A stretch of DNA of 64,000 nt from Psettodes erumei (lineage: Eukaryota; Chordata; Actinopteri; Pleuronectiformes; Psettodidae). The notes under the pieces were generated by a model. That model was given only the letters and a program-made list of their open reading frames with translations, had not been told where the DNA came from and ran no database searches. Positions 10,308-21,217 of the stretch are shown one piece after another; position 1 is the first letter of the stretch, and every line of letters begins with the position of its first letter. Both the position numbers and the translations under genes were made by a program. The stretch lies in NCBI GenBank assembly GCA_016785225.1, contig JAFBJZ010000238.1, positions 1 through 64,000 on the forward strand, given 5' to 3'.

Positions 10308-10975
10308 GATGATGTCATCATAGAACTCAATCAGCAGCTGTTGAGGCAGGTTGAACATTCTGAGCTGATGCAGAAAATCTATCCTCTGCTGCACCTTCCT
10401 GATGATTGAGGCAATGTTGAAATAACAGCTCAGGTCATGGGAGATAGCAGATCCGAGATACCTGAAGGTTGGAAGTTGAAACTGAGTTGTTTGGGATGGT
10501 GATGGGGGTGTGTATTGGGTGGCTTCTCTTTAAGTCTACTGTCATCCCCACTGTTGCAAGTGTTCAGCTCAAAGTTGTTCTGACTGTACCAGTGGACCAG
10601 CTGATCATCTGACTCATTGCTGTCTCAGGTGAGGCTGATGACTGTGGTACCATCTGCAAGCTTCAAGAGTTTAAAAGGTGGAGGGGTGCAATAATTTCCT
10701 CTTTGGATGTAAAGAGGGAAGAGTAATGCAGGAGAACACATCAATGAGGGCTCCAGTGCTTATAGTTTGGATGCTGGATGTGGTTTTCCCCAGCCTCACT
10801 TGCTTCTTCCTATTTGTTAGGAAATTTGTGATCTACTGGCAGATGGAGACCGGTGTAGTTAGCTGGATAAGTGTAGAGTGGAGGATTTCTGAGATGATGT
10901 CGTTAAACACAGAGCTAAAGTCCATAAACATGATCCTTGCATATGTCGCTGGGTAGGCGAGGTGTTAAGATAAAA
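10308..10975 (-). pseudogene. Rex1-like (CR1-related) LINE RT fragment, strongly degraded
   Basis: On the minus strand the sequence follows the usual order of a fish Rex1/CR1-like reverse transcriptase. Near 10970-10890 there is MDFSSVFNDIIS, a motif A remnant. It continues through a region corresponding to the RT palm (10700-10600) and ends near 10308 with the C-terminal EFYDDIIQT-like portion. Every frame is interrupted by stops. It abuts the long terminal repeat that begins at 10993. Clade is assigned from remembered nucleotide similarity and is tentative. Confidence 0.55.
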
Positions 10976-10992
10976 TAATCCTTTATAAACCC

Positions 10993-11548
10993 TGTTGGGC
11001 CACCGTAACACGCCGTCACCAATTGTTCTTTACCTCACAGGGGCACCATTTGTTGGAGCACCCTTTGTTGAGTTTGCCTACTAAGGGCACTAATTATTGG
11101 GGTTTGGCTATCCAAAATAATTGGATCTAATACATTAGATCACCTCGGGGCACCACCCTTTTGACAAGGGAAAGATAGCCAATTTATTAAATCAATCTCA
11201 TAAATAGTACTAAATTGTCAATTTGGAACTCTGATTAATAATTAATTTAATAACTAGAACCAAAATTACCAGATTAACAACTAGTTTAGGTAGAAGGAAT
11301 TTGGAGTTCTTGACCGTGTAGAGGTTGGCGGAATTCACTCTTGTGCAACATTAAATAGACAGCAGGTATGTTTAATAATCATTTATTAACAAGAATAAAA
11401 GAAAAGGAAACATACAATCTATCTACAGTGTACTTTCTACAGGTGTGTGTGTGTGTGTGTGTGTGTGTGTCTGGGTGTGTCAAAATGGCTGCTGAGGCCT
11501 GGAGGCCCTTAACAAAGAAGATCTGTGGAGGCACTCAGACCATGTGCT

Positions 11549-11598
<50 letters not shown>

Positions 11599-12495
11599 CA
11601 TGAGGTGCCAGGTTAGAGGAAGGATGGTTAGTTAGCATGCAAGCATAACCTAACTAACATCTACTTAACAATGTGGCAGAGCCAACTATACAATAACCTG
11701 TCTACCAAACTGATCACAACACTCAGTAAAACACAAATACATCAAATCACAGTTCTTGCTTTATCTTAGCTTATCTTATTTTAGCTTGACTAGGCCCAGT
11801 TGGTGTTACCAGTTCTGGTGTGAGAGACACTCTCTCTGGTGTGTTGCTCCTTTGGCTGGCAGTTCCTGACTGGCCAAGCTGAGAGAGTTGGAATTCCGAT
11901 GTTGGAAGGCAGTCTTTGCTGTGTGGTCCTGATGGCAGATGCTGGAGGGAAACTGGCCGCTCCTTTGACATAGTTGGTTAGCAGCTCGGTGCTAACTCGC
12001 TGTGTGGCTCCTGTTGTATGGAGGATTAGCCTACAAACCTTGTGTTTGTTGGCTAATGGAGTTTGTTTGCTGGATCTTGATTGTTCCTCAGCAGGCTCTC
12101 GTGTCGCTGCTGTGAGGAAAGGCCTGAGGATCTGCTTTGGTCAGCAGGCTACCTCAGATGGCCAGCTGCAGCTGCACAGCTGGGGGTTCCTGGAGAGTGG
12201 TTCCAGGGTGAGAAGAGGAGTAGGAAGAGAGTAGGAAGAGTTGGAAGAGTTGGAAGAGAGTGAACAAAGGTTGAGCAAAGCCTTTATATGACTTGATGAC
12301 CTCAGAGGTCACATGCCACAGTTATCCAGTGGTGGCTGCTGGATCGGATTTCACACCTGGAGGATTGTGGGACTTTCCAAGGTTCGGTGCTTTCCTTTGT
12401 CTCCAAGACAAAGAAAGCCATGTGGTCTAACTTGGTTATTTCGTTAACCAAAATAGAGCCTATCCATTGCTCACCACCAGGTTCAGGTCCCAACA
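10993..12495 (-). repeat. Solo LTR, copy 1 (1.5 kb)
   Basis: The sequence begins TGTTGGGCCACCGTAACACG and ends GGTTCAGGTCCCAACA on the plus strand. The TG...CA ends and short inverted TGTTGGG/CCCAACA termini are typical of LTRs. It matches copy 2 at 46511-48026 along its whole length. A TATAAAGG box on the minus strand (12288-12281) and an everted AGGTCA half-site pair at 12297-12311 are conserved in both copies, suggesting minus orientation. Two (TG)n tracts lie at about 11443-11470 and 11549-11595. Compared with copy 2 it lacks an AT-rich stretch of about 40 bp near 11115 and carries an extra block of about 27 bp near 11505-11530. No matching target-site duplication flanks it (ACCC left, AGTC right). 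No gag, pol or env is attached, and the LTR family was not identified. Confidence 0.75.
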
Positions 12496-12523
12496 AGTCG
12501 AAACTCCACTGCTCCATAGAAAA

Positions 12524-13590
12524 TGGCTGAAGCCACTAGTTGTAGAAGGTCCTCAGGAGTGCCCCCTTCAGTCCAAAAGACCTGAGCCTCCTCAGTAGGT
12601 ACAGCCTGCTCTGTCCCTTCCTGAACAGTGACTGTTTGATCAAAGACCAGTCCAGCTTAATGTTCAGATGAATACCCAGGTACTTGTAAGAGTCCACTAT
12701 CTCAATGTCCATACCCGGAATGTTCACTGGTGTTGGGGGGAGTGCCTTTGCCTGCAGAAATCAACCACCTACTCCTTGGTCTTCCCCTCATTGATGTGGA
12801 GGAGATTCTGCTGGCACAAATCCACAAACTCCTGGTTCAGTTCTCTGTACTCTGTCTCATCAATAAGACAGTGAGGCCAATGATTGCAGAGTCATCTGAG
12901 AAGTTCTGCAGGGGATACTGTGGCCTGTTGTTTCTGAAGTCTGCAGTGTGAAGGGTGGAGAGGAACAGGGGCCAGAGCCATTCCCTGTGGGCCCCCCGTA
13001 CTGCAGACTACTGTGTCTGACACACAGGCTTGTGTCTTCACAAACTATGTGTGGTTGGTAAGGTAGTCACAGTTTGTGAGATGATGGTCCACTCCTGCGT
13101 GCTCCCGCTTGTCCCTCAGAAGCATGGGCTGCATGGTGTTGAAAGCACTTCAGATATCAAAAAACATGATTCTCACGTTGCTGCTGGGCTTCTCCGGATA
13201 AGAAAGGGCTCTGTACAGGAGGGTGATGATGGCATTGTCGGATGGAGAGCTGGAAGGCTAACTGCACTGGGTCCAATGATGACCTCACCAGAGGGTGGAG
13301 ATGGACAAGGCTCAGCCTCTCTAGTGTCTTCATCAAGTGTGATGTTTGTGCCATAAGCATGTAGCTGCTGACATCTTTGGGGTGCAGCGTCTTCAGCACA
13401 GGCACCACACAGGATGTTTTCCACAGCCGTGGCACTCTCCCCAGCTTCAGGCTCAAGTGGAAGAGCTTCTCTATTGTCCTGCACAGCTGATCTGCACAGA
13501 ACTTGAGAAGCCTTGAGCTGATGCTGTCTGAACCAGCAACCTTCTTTGTCTTGATCCTCCTGAGTGCATTGCAAGGTGAAGTGCAGTCCT
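12524..13590 (-). pseudogene. L2/CR1-like LINE RT fragment
   Basis: The minus-strand reading starts near 13590 with a connector (ALRRIKTKKVAGSDSIS, SRLLKFCAD), continues into LSLKLGRVPRLWKTSCVVPV and TSHLMKTLERLSL (fingers), and ends with MDIEIVDSYKYLGIHLNIKL and RLYLLRRLRSFGLKGALLRT (thumb/C-terminus) at about 12536. Frames shift several times. The same family is represented by the longer copy at 39799-43250. The 5' end is truncated into another LINE at about 13590. The 3' end stops about 30 bp from the LTR at 12495, so its tail has been lost. Confidence 0.8.
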
Positions 13591-14262
13591 ATGTTGACTG
13601 CATATTCCAGTTGGTTTGGTAGGCAAACTGTTAAAAGTCTCTTGAAGGTTTTTATTACTACAGATGCGGGGGCAATTGGCCTGTAGTTGTTCAGTCTTGT
13701 GATGGAGGATTTCTTCGGTGCTGGAGTTATCATGGAGTTTGAAGCATGAAGATATTTCATACAGCTCCAGGGATCTTTTGAAGATCTTTGTGAAGATGGG
13801 CTGATATTTGATATTTGGGCAGGACTGGGTGATAGGTGGTCACGAAGGAAGATCAAACCTGCAGTAGAATGAGTTCAGGTTGACAGCCTGTTGCTTTTTC
13901 TCAGCGGTGTGGGGAGATGTTCTCCTGCAGTTGGTCATGTCCTGCAGTGTCCTCCACACTGATGCAGGGTTGTTGGCTGAAAGCTGAAAGCTGTCTTCAA
14001 CATTTTGGTGGAGCAAAGCTTTGATACCTTGATCTCTTTTGTCAGTATGTTTCTGGCTTGATTGTACAGGACTTCATCCCCACTTCTGTAGGCCTCCTCC
14101 TTTTTAAATTTTCAGTTGGCACCCACAATCCTTCACAAAAAACAGTGTAAAATGTCACAGCATTGCTGAGGTCATCTAGGTCTGTCAAAGCGTCAAAGAT
14201 GCTCCAGTTATTGCAGTCAAAGCAGGCTGGAAGGCAGGAAGTATCAACAAGAGTGTTTTTCA
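13590..14262 (-). pseudogene. Second LINE RT fragment, host of the L2 insertion
   Basis: Minus-strand pieces include TPAPKKSSITRLNNYRPIAP and VVIKTFKRLLTVCLPN (RT motifs 1-2), a different LINE family from its neighbour. Upstream, to about 14260, are broken frames such as LTDLDDLSNAVTFYTVFCEG. The L2-like copy begins inside it, so the two are nested. All frames are interrupted. Confidence 0.55.
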
Positions 14263-14360
14263 TTACTACCCAGCCTTATTGAGAAAAGTAGAATTTATGG
14301 CCCAGAGTAGAAGACAATAGCAAGTTATTGTATTGTTTAGAGCTGCAGAGATTACTCAAT

Positions 14361-14455
14361 TCATTGATGAGTTCATCCATCAATTTTCTATGCTGCTTAT
14401 CTATTTAGGGTCAAAAGGGTGCTTGAGCCAATGGCCCCCAGTGGTGTTGGGGGCT
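14361..14455. repeat. Interspersed-repeat fragment of teleost type
   Basis: The string CATCCATCAATTTTCTATGC, followed by TGCTTATCTATTTAGGGTCA and a G-rich end, resembles a very common fish interspersed repeat whose class I cannot determine from sequence alone. No gene. Confidence 0.35.
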
Positions 14456-14619
14456 GGGGGGTTGACAGTATTAACATACAGTCACAGATCAATTAAATAT
14501 GATGATACTTTAGATCAGTCATATCTGAAATATCATCATAACTTGTTAAAACTTTTAACAGAGCCACTCACCCTCAGGGCTTATGGAGTACAGACTAATT
14601 TCTGAGGGGATTTCATGCA

Positions 14620-15180
14620 CTAAGGCTAGGTTCACACTGCAGGGCTTAATGCTCAATTTGGATTTTTTTGTGGGATTTTTTTGTGAGGTCGCTCACATTT
14701 CCAAATAAATGTGACTTGTATGTGATCTCCGGTGTGAACTTTAAACGCCCCAAAAGTGTCCCGCATGCACATTGGAGGACACGATGACGTCACACGCACG
14801 AGCGTGCTCATTTTTTACAGAAGTAGCCTTAAGCCTAAAGTCGCCAGCATGGAGTACCTGGCGATGTTAAAGTTGCTGTTGTGCCGGAGCCAGAACATGC
14901 ATAAAATGTTGTGTTGGAGATATTGAGAAGGAGGAGGATAAGGGTTTTGGTCCTGGCATTTTGTGGGGCAGTGGCAGCAGCGTCCGTTAAAAAGGAACAC
15001 GTGGGTGTGGAGTCGCAGCCAAGAGTAGTGGGATTTCAATGTGCTTCGCTGCTTTACTGACACTCAGTTCATAAAAAAATTTTGTGTTGCGAAAAGAACC
15101 TTTGTGTACGTCTGATGATGTGTAGGTCGGATGAATGCGACCTGACTGTTCAGAATGAAGTTGCATATCAATAGATACTG
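14620..15180. mobile_element. DNA-transposon fragment (AGGTTCACACTGCAGGG type)
   Basis: The left end AGGTTCACACTGCAGGGCTT, followed by TTAATGCTCAATTTGGAT, and the right part containing TGCGACCTGACTGTTCAGAA match the style of a frequent fish DNA transposon with long imperfect inverted ends. The 82-residue minus frame at 14815-15063 has no recognisable domain. The class is not assignable by eye. A perfect TGACGTCA lies at 14785-14792. Confidence 0.4.
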
Positions 15181-15301
15181 TATATTTGGTTACAATTTAT
15201 GATGGTTAATTACCAACATAAATGACCATTCTGTTTTAATACAGTGTTTCAGAATAAGGTGTAACAATGGAAACAGGAAATGTTTTATGAATTTTAAGTT
15301 G

Positions 15302-17088
15302 CAGTGGTGGGCCCCCGAGGCCTTCAGTGATATCCTACCTAATACACCTCATAATACCATCAATACGACACCACGTCTCGAGAATCCATACAGAATCACA
15401 CATACACATTACATCACCCTTAATATAGGCTGGTCAAGCGACACTTAAATTCCGGAGCATTTAAAATCAATAGGCTCGTATTCACAATTAAGAGTAGGAA
15501 ACTAAGATCATAGATACTGTCAAATCTCAAAAATAAAAGCCAATTTTAAGAGATTAGTCAATAAAGTTTTAATAAGTCCACCAAAAGTATGATATGTGAG
15601 CTTAAACAAGTTTTGTTCAATAAAATGCGCATTGTTGCCATTTTATATAAGACACTGTTGAGGCAATAACAAAACCAACAATTCAGTGAAAATAAAAAAG
15701 TAAAGGAAACACATTATTTGCATTTGTTTTGGAGAAAATGCAACAGCAAAACAATTGAACATGTTGGCGCAGCTGCACGCACCATGTTATTTACCTATTT
15801 TTCTTCACATCTTTGGTGTGGAGCTCCGTTTCCCTGCGTGCCTGTTTGCTAAGCTGCTGATCCGCTCGGGTGTCTGCAAACGTTTTTAAAAGCACCATAG
15901 CTTGTAAGTGTCCGGCCGTGCTTTGGTGTCTCGTTGCTGCTGAAGAAGAAAACTTAAATATACAATATACATTTCTTTGAAGGGACATTTGCCTTGAAAC
16001 GTCTAGGGCAGATCCAGCTATATGTTGATCTCTCGTGTCTCCACTCCACTGTTTATCAGTCTTGATCATACAACCTGAGTGTTACTCCTCCGCCGTCTCT
16101 GTCCCCTACTGAGTTCACTGTCCTGTGGAAAGTTGCCCTTGACTGACCAATATACATCCACTATATGATCCATTCATGAACTGGCTGCAACCACACCTGG
16201 GGACAGGGTATATCTATGCTCTTGGCCCTTTACTCTGTTAGTCTCTGGTCTCAGACCCACTCTGTGTCAGTAGGCTCATCATGACCTGGAACTCCAATAA
16301 ACTCACACCACCTCAGCAAACCTGTAACTAGCTCCAACCACCAAATTGTCCAGTTGCAAGCAACAGGCATTCCCAGCAATATAATTTGCAGCATTTCTCT
16401 GAAGCTGTTAGCCACAGGTAACGTTCATAGTTGCTTGTCTGAAAATGATGGACAAACCCTTTCCCTGCTGGGACAGGCCAGCTAGCATAGGGGTCAGATG
16501 ACCTCTTCTCACAAGATCCAGTTTTTCTTGAAAGGTCCATCTTGAAAATGGCGTGGCAAATATATCTGTAACCAAATCTATCCCTTCTCCCCCTTCAGCC
16601 ATTGTGGGTTAAAAAAATGCACTGATAGCTAACGAATCTCCGGGTTTAGTTCATATATTTTGCACAGTGCTGCCTTTCAGGCTCTCACGAGTGCTTATCC
16701 AATCACAGGACGCATACATGTCAGCTTCAGCGTAAGACCTTATAGCTGGCCTTGGTGTCGCAGACTCGAGAGCTGATTGGCTATCGCAACTGACTGCGTC
16801 TGTTCACTTACAGCGCACAGGAGCCTGCTCTGTTGATTCTGAAGGCCTCAGGCAGATTTCATACAACCTCACAACACAAGCTAGCTGAAATATGATTGGA
16901 TAAAATCCCTACCACAATATATAACACTGGAAGCAGTGCAACCAAGTGGATATAATATGACATGAAGAGAACAGACCAGGGAGAATAATTTTATTTTAAA
17001 ATATTTACCAAAAGAAAAAATACATTAATTTTTCTGAGTATGTTAGGCCAGCAGAGAAGGCCTTGCTGGCCCTGACAGCCCACCACTG
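15302..17088 (-). mobile_element. hAT-type DNA transposon, internally deleted, with 8-bp TSD
   Basis: The ends are CAGTGGTGGGC...GGCCTTC (15302 onward) and its inverted counterpart ending ...GCCCACCACTG at 17088. Flanking octamers are TTAAGTTG (15294-15301) and GTAAGTTG (17089-17096), identical at 7 of 8 positions, as expected for a hAT target-site duplication. Inside, minus-strand frames at 16602-16328 encode MAEGGEGIDLVTDIFATPFS, a TTF/ZMYM-like zinc-finger start, and SEKCCKLYCWECLLLATGQF in a second frame. At 1.79 kb it is much shorter than an autonomous copy, and the catalytic and dimerisation domains are missing. Confidence 0.85.
16328..16602 (-). pseudogene. hAT transposase N-terminus (TTF/ZMYM1-like zinc finger)
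   Basis: The frame starting at 16602 reads MAEGGEGIDLVTDIFATPFS, then RWTFQEKLDLVRRGHLTPML and LSQQGKG. A one-frame shift continues as FVHHFQTSNYERYLWLTASE, CCKLYCWECLLLATGQFGGW. This is the BED/TTF-like DNA-binding start of the ZMYM1-type hAT transposases of fish, with its cysteines (CCKLYCWEC) retained. The reading frame breaks near 16450, and nothing of the RNase H-like catalytic domain follows. It lies inside the hAT element bounded at 15302 and 17088. Confidence 0.8.
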
Positions 17089-17533
17089 GTAAGTTGTAGG
17101 CAAAAGCCCAGTACCACAATGTGTGCAACCAAATACACAGTGAGTTTTAAAGGTTTTTTTTATTTTTACTAGAGCTGACAAAAGTATTGTGATCAGAGAG
17201 ATCAAAGATGAATATGTTGATCTTGAGGTTTATGCACTCTTATACACTCAGCAAACAGTGCAAAGGTACGCCACAGAGTTGCCTTTAGTCACGCACTCTG
17301 CCTTTTTATTATAAGCCTACAAAGAGAGGTGAAAGACCCAAGGAACTCACCATGCGATTTAATTATATACCATGACTGTATTCACCCCCTAGGATGTTTT
17401 CCCCTTTTACTGCTATAAATGGAATCATGGACAGTATACAATGGCTTTTTTGAAAAGAAAATTACAAAAAAAACCCTTTAAATGTCAAAAAAAAAAAAAA
17501 TTCTACAAAGTAATATTAATAATAGAAAATATA

Positions 17534-17931
17534 CACTCAATGGCCACTTCAGTAGATCCACTTGTACAATCTAATGTGATCCAATACACAAACGCTGCCA
17601 TAAATTCTGCCTTTACAAAGACAATAATGTTCAATGTTGTTGTTTTCATTGAATTGCATGTTTATTATTGTGAAGTACTTTGTAGTGATGTGGTGCAGGG
17701 CTGCCTTATATTGAGAGGTGTTTCCAATATTTTGTCCATCATATCCGCCTCCATTTATATACATGAGAGGGTTAGAATACTAGGAACTACTGGCAGTATA
17801 ATGCGCTCCAGTACAACATCAACCTCCACTATGAGCTCAGTAAGATTTGTACAAGTGGAATACATGGCAGGGATGTTGTGTTGGACTGTATAACACTGTA
17901 CAGGTGGACCTCATGAAGTAGCCAATCAGTG
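17534..17931. mobile_element. Mariner/Tc1-type MITE with long inverted ends
   Basis: The left end CACTCAATGGCCACTTCAGT and the right end (reverse complement CACTGATTGGCTACTTCATG) form inverted repeats of about 40 bp, flanked by TA on each side (17532-17533 and 17932-17933). The 398-bp interior is non-coding and itself partly palindromic. Related partial copies lie at about 37884-37935 and 43842-44060. Confidence 0.75.
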
Positions 17932-17939
17932 TATCATGT

Positions 17940-18330
17940 AAAATAAGTGATTGCAGAAATATTTACCCTCTTTAAAGTGACTCAAAGTAATTCAACAGAG
18001 GTCCAGCCAGATGGTGATAGTCATCTCACAGTTAGTGAAATGGAGATCACCTGAGTGGAGTGAATTTTTCTAAAGTGATTATAGTATAAAGATAGGCTTT
18101 GTGTAGAAGGACCAGTCACTGGTTCATCAGTGTTCCTGGCTACAATAACACCACAAAGACAAAAGAACAATCCATGCAGCACTCATTGGTCTGTTGAGAC
18201 CAACATGAGGCTTTTTAACCATCAGATGAGGGACTATTTTTGATGGACATCAAACACATTAACAAATTATAACAGGGGAAAACATCTAAGAGGATAAATA
18301 CTGTTTGTAGGCACGATAGGTTTAGTTTAG
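17940..18330. repeat. Possible non-autonomous DNA-transposon remnant
   Basis: The stretch GTGACTCAAAGTAATTCAAC through AAGGACCAGTCACTGGTTCA and CACCACAAAGACAAAAGAAC resembles a repeated fish sequence, and I see no coding potential. Ends and class were not determined. Confidence 0.3.
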
Positions 18331-18439
18331 TTAAGTGTCACCCAAGATACTCATACAGACATCTAATTCATCATGCCAGAGTTAACTCAACTGGATCCAA
18401 TTTAATTATGAGACAAACTCACACAAACATTTATATGTT

Positions 18440-18609
18440 TTTGTGTGTGTGTGTGTGTGTGTGCGAGATAGACATCATTCCACACTGACCTGTGTCGATA
18501 ATGACTTTGTGGAGCAGTGCCTGCTAGGAAGCAAGCTGTCTCCATTCCACCTTGTCAGAGTCCAACAAACACTTGCCATAAGGTCACACCGCCTGCACAC
18601 ACAAACACA

Positions 18610-18652
<43 letters not shown>
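18440..18652. repeat. (TG)n at 18440-18463 and (CA)n at 18611-18652
   Basis: Two dinucleotide microsatellites in opposite phase about 150 bp apart in intron 1. The frames across them are artefacts of the repeat. Confidence 0.95.
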
Positions 18653-18658
<6 letters not shown>

Positions 18659-18659
18659 C

Positions 18660-19840
18660 ATTACAAATATGTTTTAGGTGCTGATATTTGTTTACAGCAT
18701 AAAACACTCATGTGAAGCATTGTGTTTGGCCCTATCTCAGTAAAAAGCTTGGCTTGAATATAGTTCACCACATTTTGGTATTTTTAGCCTGCTACAGAGC
18801 AGTGAGGGTTGATGTTTAAACTGAACAAGCACACCCTCCTTTAAAATCTTCAACTGATAAGGATGTTTGAAAGTCAGCACTGATATGAAATTCTGCCACT
18901 CTGTGCTTTCTGTTTCAGGTCGGCATTCACCAACAGAGAGATGGCAAACAAGTCATTTATGGCCACAGGTTGCAACCCGCTTTCCAGTTTACATCTTATT
19001 AGTGCAAAGTCTAGGTTTATGATATTTACTCAGAGATGCTCAGAGACACTTTACCCAGTGATTAGTGCAGCCTTTTTTTTTTTTGGTACAAATCAAAATA
19101 TGTCCATAGCACTGAGTACTGCCAGGTGAAATATATCACAAAGTATTGATTTGTAGTCAGTGCAGAAACTCCTATATTTGCAATGCCTTCTGTTAAAGCA
19201 ACTGTACAGGAAGTGGAAACAAAATATTAAAAAAATCCTTTTGAGAATTTGTGAAGAGATTATTACATTATAACTGTAGCTATTGGTTTAATAGTAGTTC
19301 TTGTATTATCACTACTACCACTAAAAGTACTGCTATCTCATTGCAGGATTTTACCCCATTTTATAGCAACATAACCAAGCTAATAAAAGCAAACTTATAA
19401 CAAAAAATAAACACTTCAACATATATCAGCACAAACTAACTAAATAAAAAACAGTCAGTTATTTAGACACCTTCTTTGGGAAAATGTATTTGGCATGCAT
19501 TTATTTTTTTAGTTTGGTGCTGGTCCTATCCAGTAATATGAAGGGGACAGGGTTTATGACTTATACTGCAGCAAGCACTGCACCATATCCTTCTCCAGTT
19601 GATGTCATGTTTACAGTGCTACAAACCCTGCCAGCAGTTTCCGCCAACCTCTGTCAAATCTGTTTCCACATCCAAGTACCACCTCGTCAAATCACAGCTG
19701 AACTCACCAACTAGTAACTGAACCACAGTAGCAGCCTTAAGGAGAAGTTTGCTGTCAATTCAGTAAGCATGAATGAGCCCCCCCCCTCCCTGCCACTTAG
19801 ACAAACTGACTCAATCTTGACATTTTCTGTGTGTACTCAG
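18660..19840. other. Intron 1, 3' part: no gene seen
   Basis: AT-rich intronic DNA ending with the acceptor TTCTGTGTGTACTCAG at 19840. No domain-containing frame was recognised. Confidence 0.6.
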
Positions 19841-19962
19841 GGACATGTTGATCACAGACTTGGCTGCCACATTAACCTTTGTGGAGTTGTGTGAGGAGGT
19901 GAGAACAATGTGCAGTGTTGCCAAGCAGCAACCCATCACACTCAAGTGGATCGATGATGAAG
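19841..19962 (+). CDS. prkcz: prkcz coding exon 2 (PB1 domain)
   Basis: This 122-bp exon is bounded by TACTCAG and GAAG/GTGAGT. It encodes DMLITDLAATLTFVELCEEV, then RTMCSVAKQQPITLKWIDDE, the central PB1 strands and helix of an atypical PKC. The ELCEEVR and LKWID blocks are hallmarks of the family. It begins by completing the glycine codon split with exon 1 (phase 2) and ends in phase 1, so skipping it would shift the frame. KQQP and CEEV agree better with zeta than with iota, while LITDLAATLTF is divergent. PB1 mediates pairing with Par6 and p62. Confidence 0.95.
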
Positions 19963-21217
19963 GTGAGTGTGCCTCACTTTCATACACAAACTAAGGGCAA
20001 CCTCTGTGCCCTTGAGTACAATTGCTTTACTCTGACTCAACAATGCAGCATGGTGGCCAGAGCCCATTTCCAGGGCTCCTGGCTAGTCTCAAGCCATCAC
20101 TGCCACATCACACTGCAAACTGGAATGACTTTAAGTGCTCATATCCAGTTGTCCACACTCTACAAATCAACTTCCATCACCCCCAGTGTCTGATGCAATC
20201 TCCATGTACCAGCGCATACAGAGGTAGTTTGTATTTAGTCATTTCAGACACACACATTTCACTAACACCATGTCTACACAGGAGGTATACCGTCAGCAGC
20301 ACTTTAGGCTATCCAGTGTCTATGTAGGATATGTGCAGGCAGAGAATTAAGTGTGGGTACCTTGACAGCACTCAGAGTGCAGTACACAATCACTTTAGCT
20401 AGTCACATAAATATGGACAGAAATAGACTTGAAATGTTAAAATATGCTTTGGATCATGATTATGCATGTGTAGTGCATAGTAAAATGGTCAAATCTGCTT
20501 GTAGGGAGAGCTTAAAATAAGAGTTGATCTGTTCATTCAGACACATGTGAGTGGGGCTCACTGGAAAAAACTTCAGAGTGTAAAACTGAAAAACTGAAAC
20601 ACCTCCTTTGCAGACACCACCCTTCTACAACATCAACTGGAAAACTTATACCTGACCTGCAAGCAGGTATCATAGGGGTCCAAGCCCCATACGCAGTGTG
20701 CGACCCATAGGACAGGATTGGTTTTTAAATGTCATTATTGGTTCAACCAATTTGAACACAATTGCTTCAAATGCTTCATAAGGACTGTCAAGAGTAGGTC
20801 TCTGATGGTTTTGATAACATTTGACCAAACACTTAGCTAATTTTACAAACTTGTGATAACAAGTGATAGCCCGGAATTGAGCATAGGTTGCAGTCCACCA
20901 AACTTTTGTCTCCATTCATTGGATGCACTTGAAAAATCTTAGGCACCTAAGACAAATTGGTGATTTTTAATTATTTTGTTGACAGTCAGGAGGACTAATT
21001 TTTCATTTTTTGTCATAACCCATGCCCACTTTTGTCAGTCAATCCCAACCTTCTTAGATGCACTCAAGATTGTACCCAGATCATAGGTACCAAATTTTGT
21101 ACAATCAATTCACAGGGCCAATTAAGAGACATAAACTTATATAAACACCACTTCATCAGGCATTCTTCAGGTGACAAAAGCTGGTTGAATTGTAAAACAC
21201 AAAATTAAAAAAATATA
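19963..21217. other. Intron 2, 5' part: no gene seen
   Basis: Non-coding DNA up to the Tc1 element. A run of possibly repetitive sequence at about 20670-21180 has no recognisable ends or coding homology. Confidence 0.55.
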
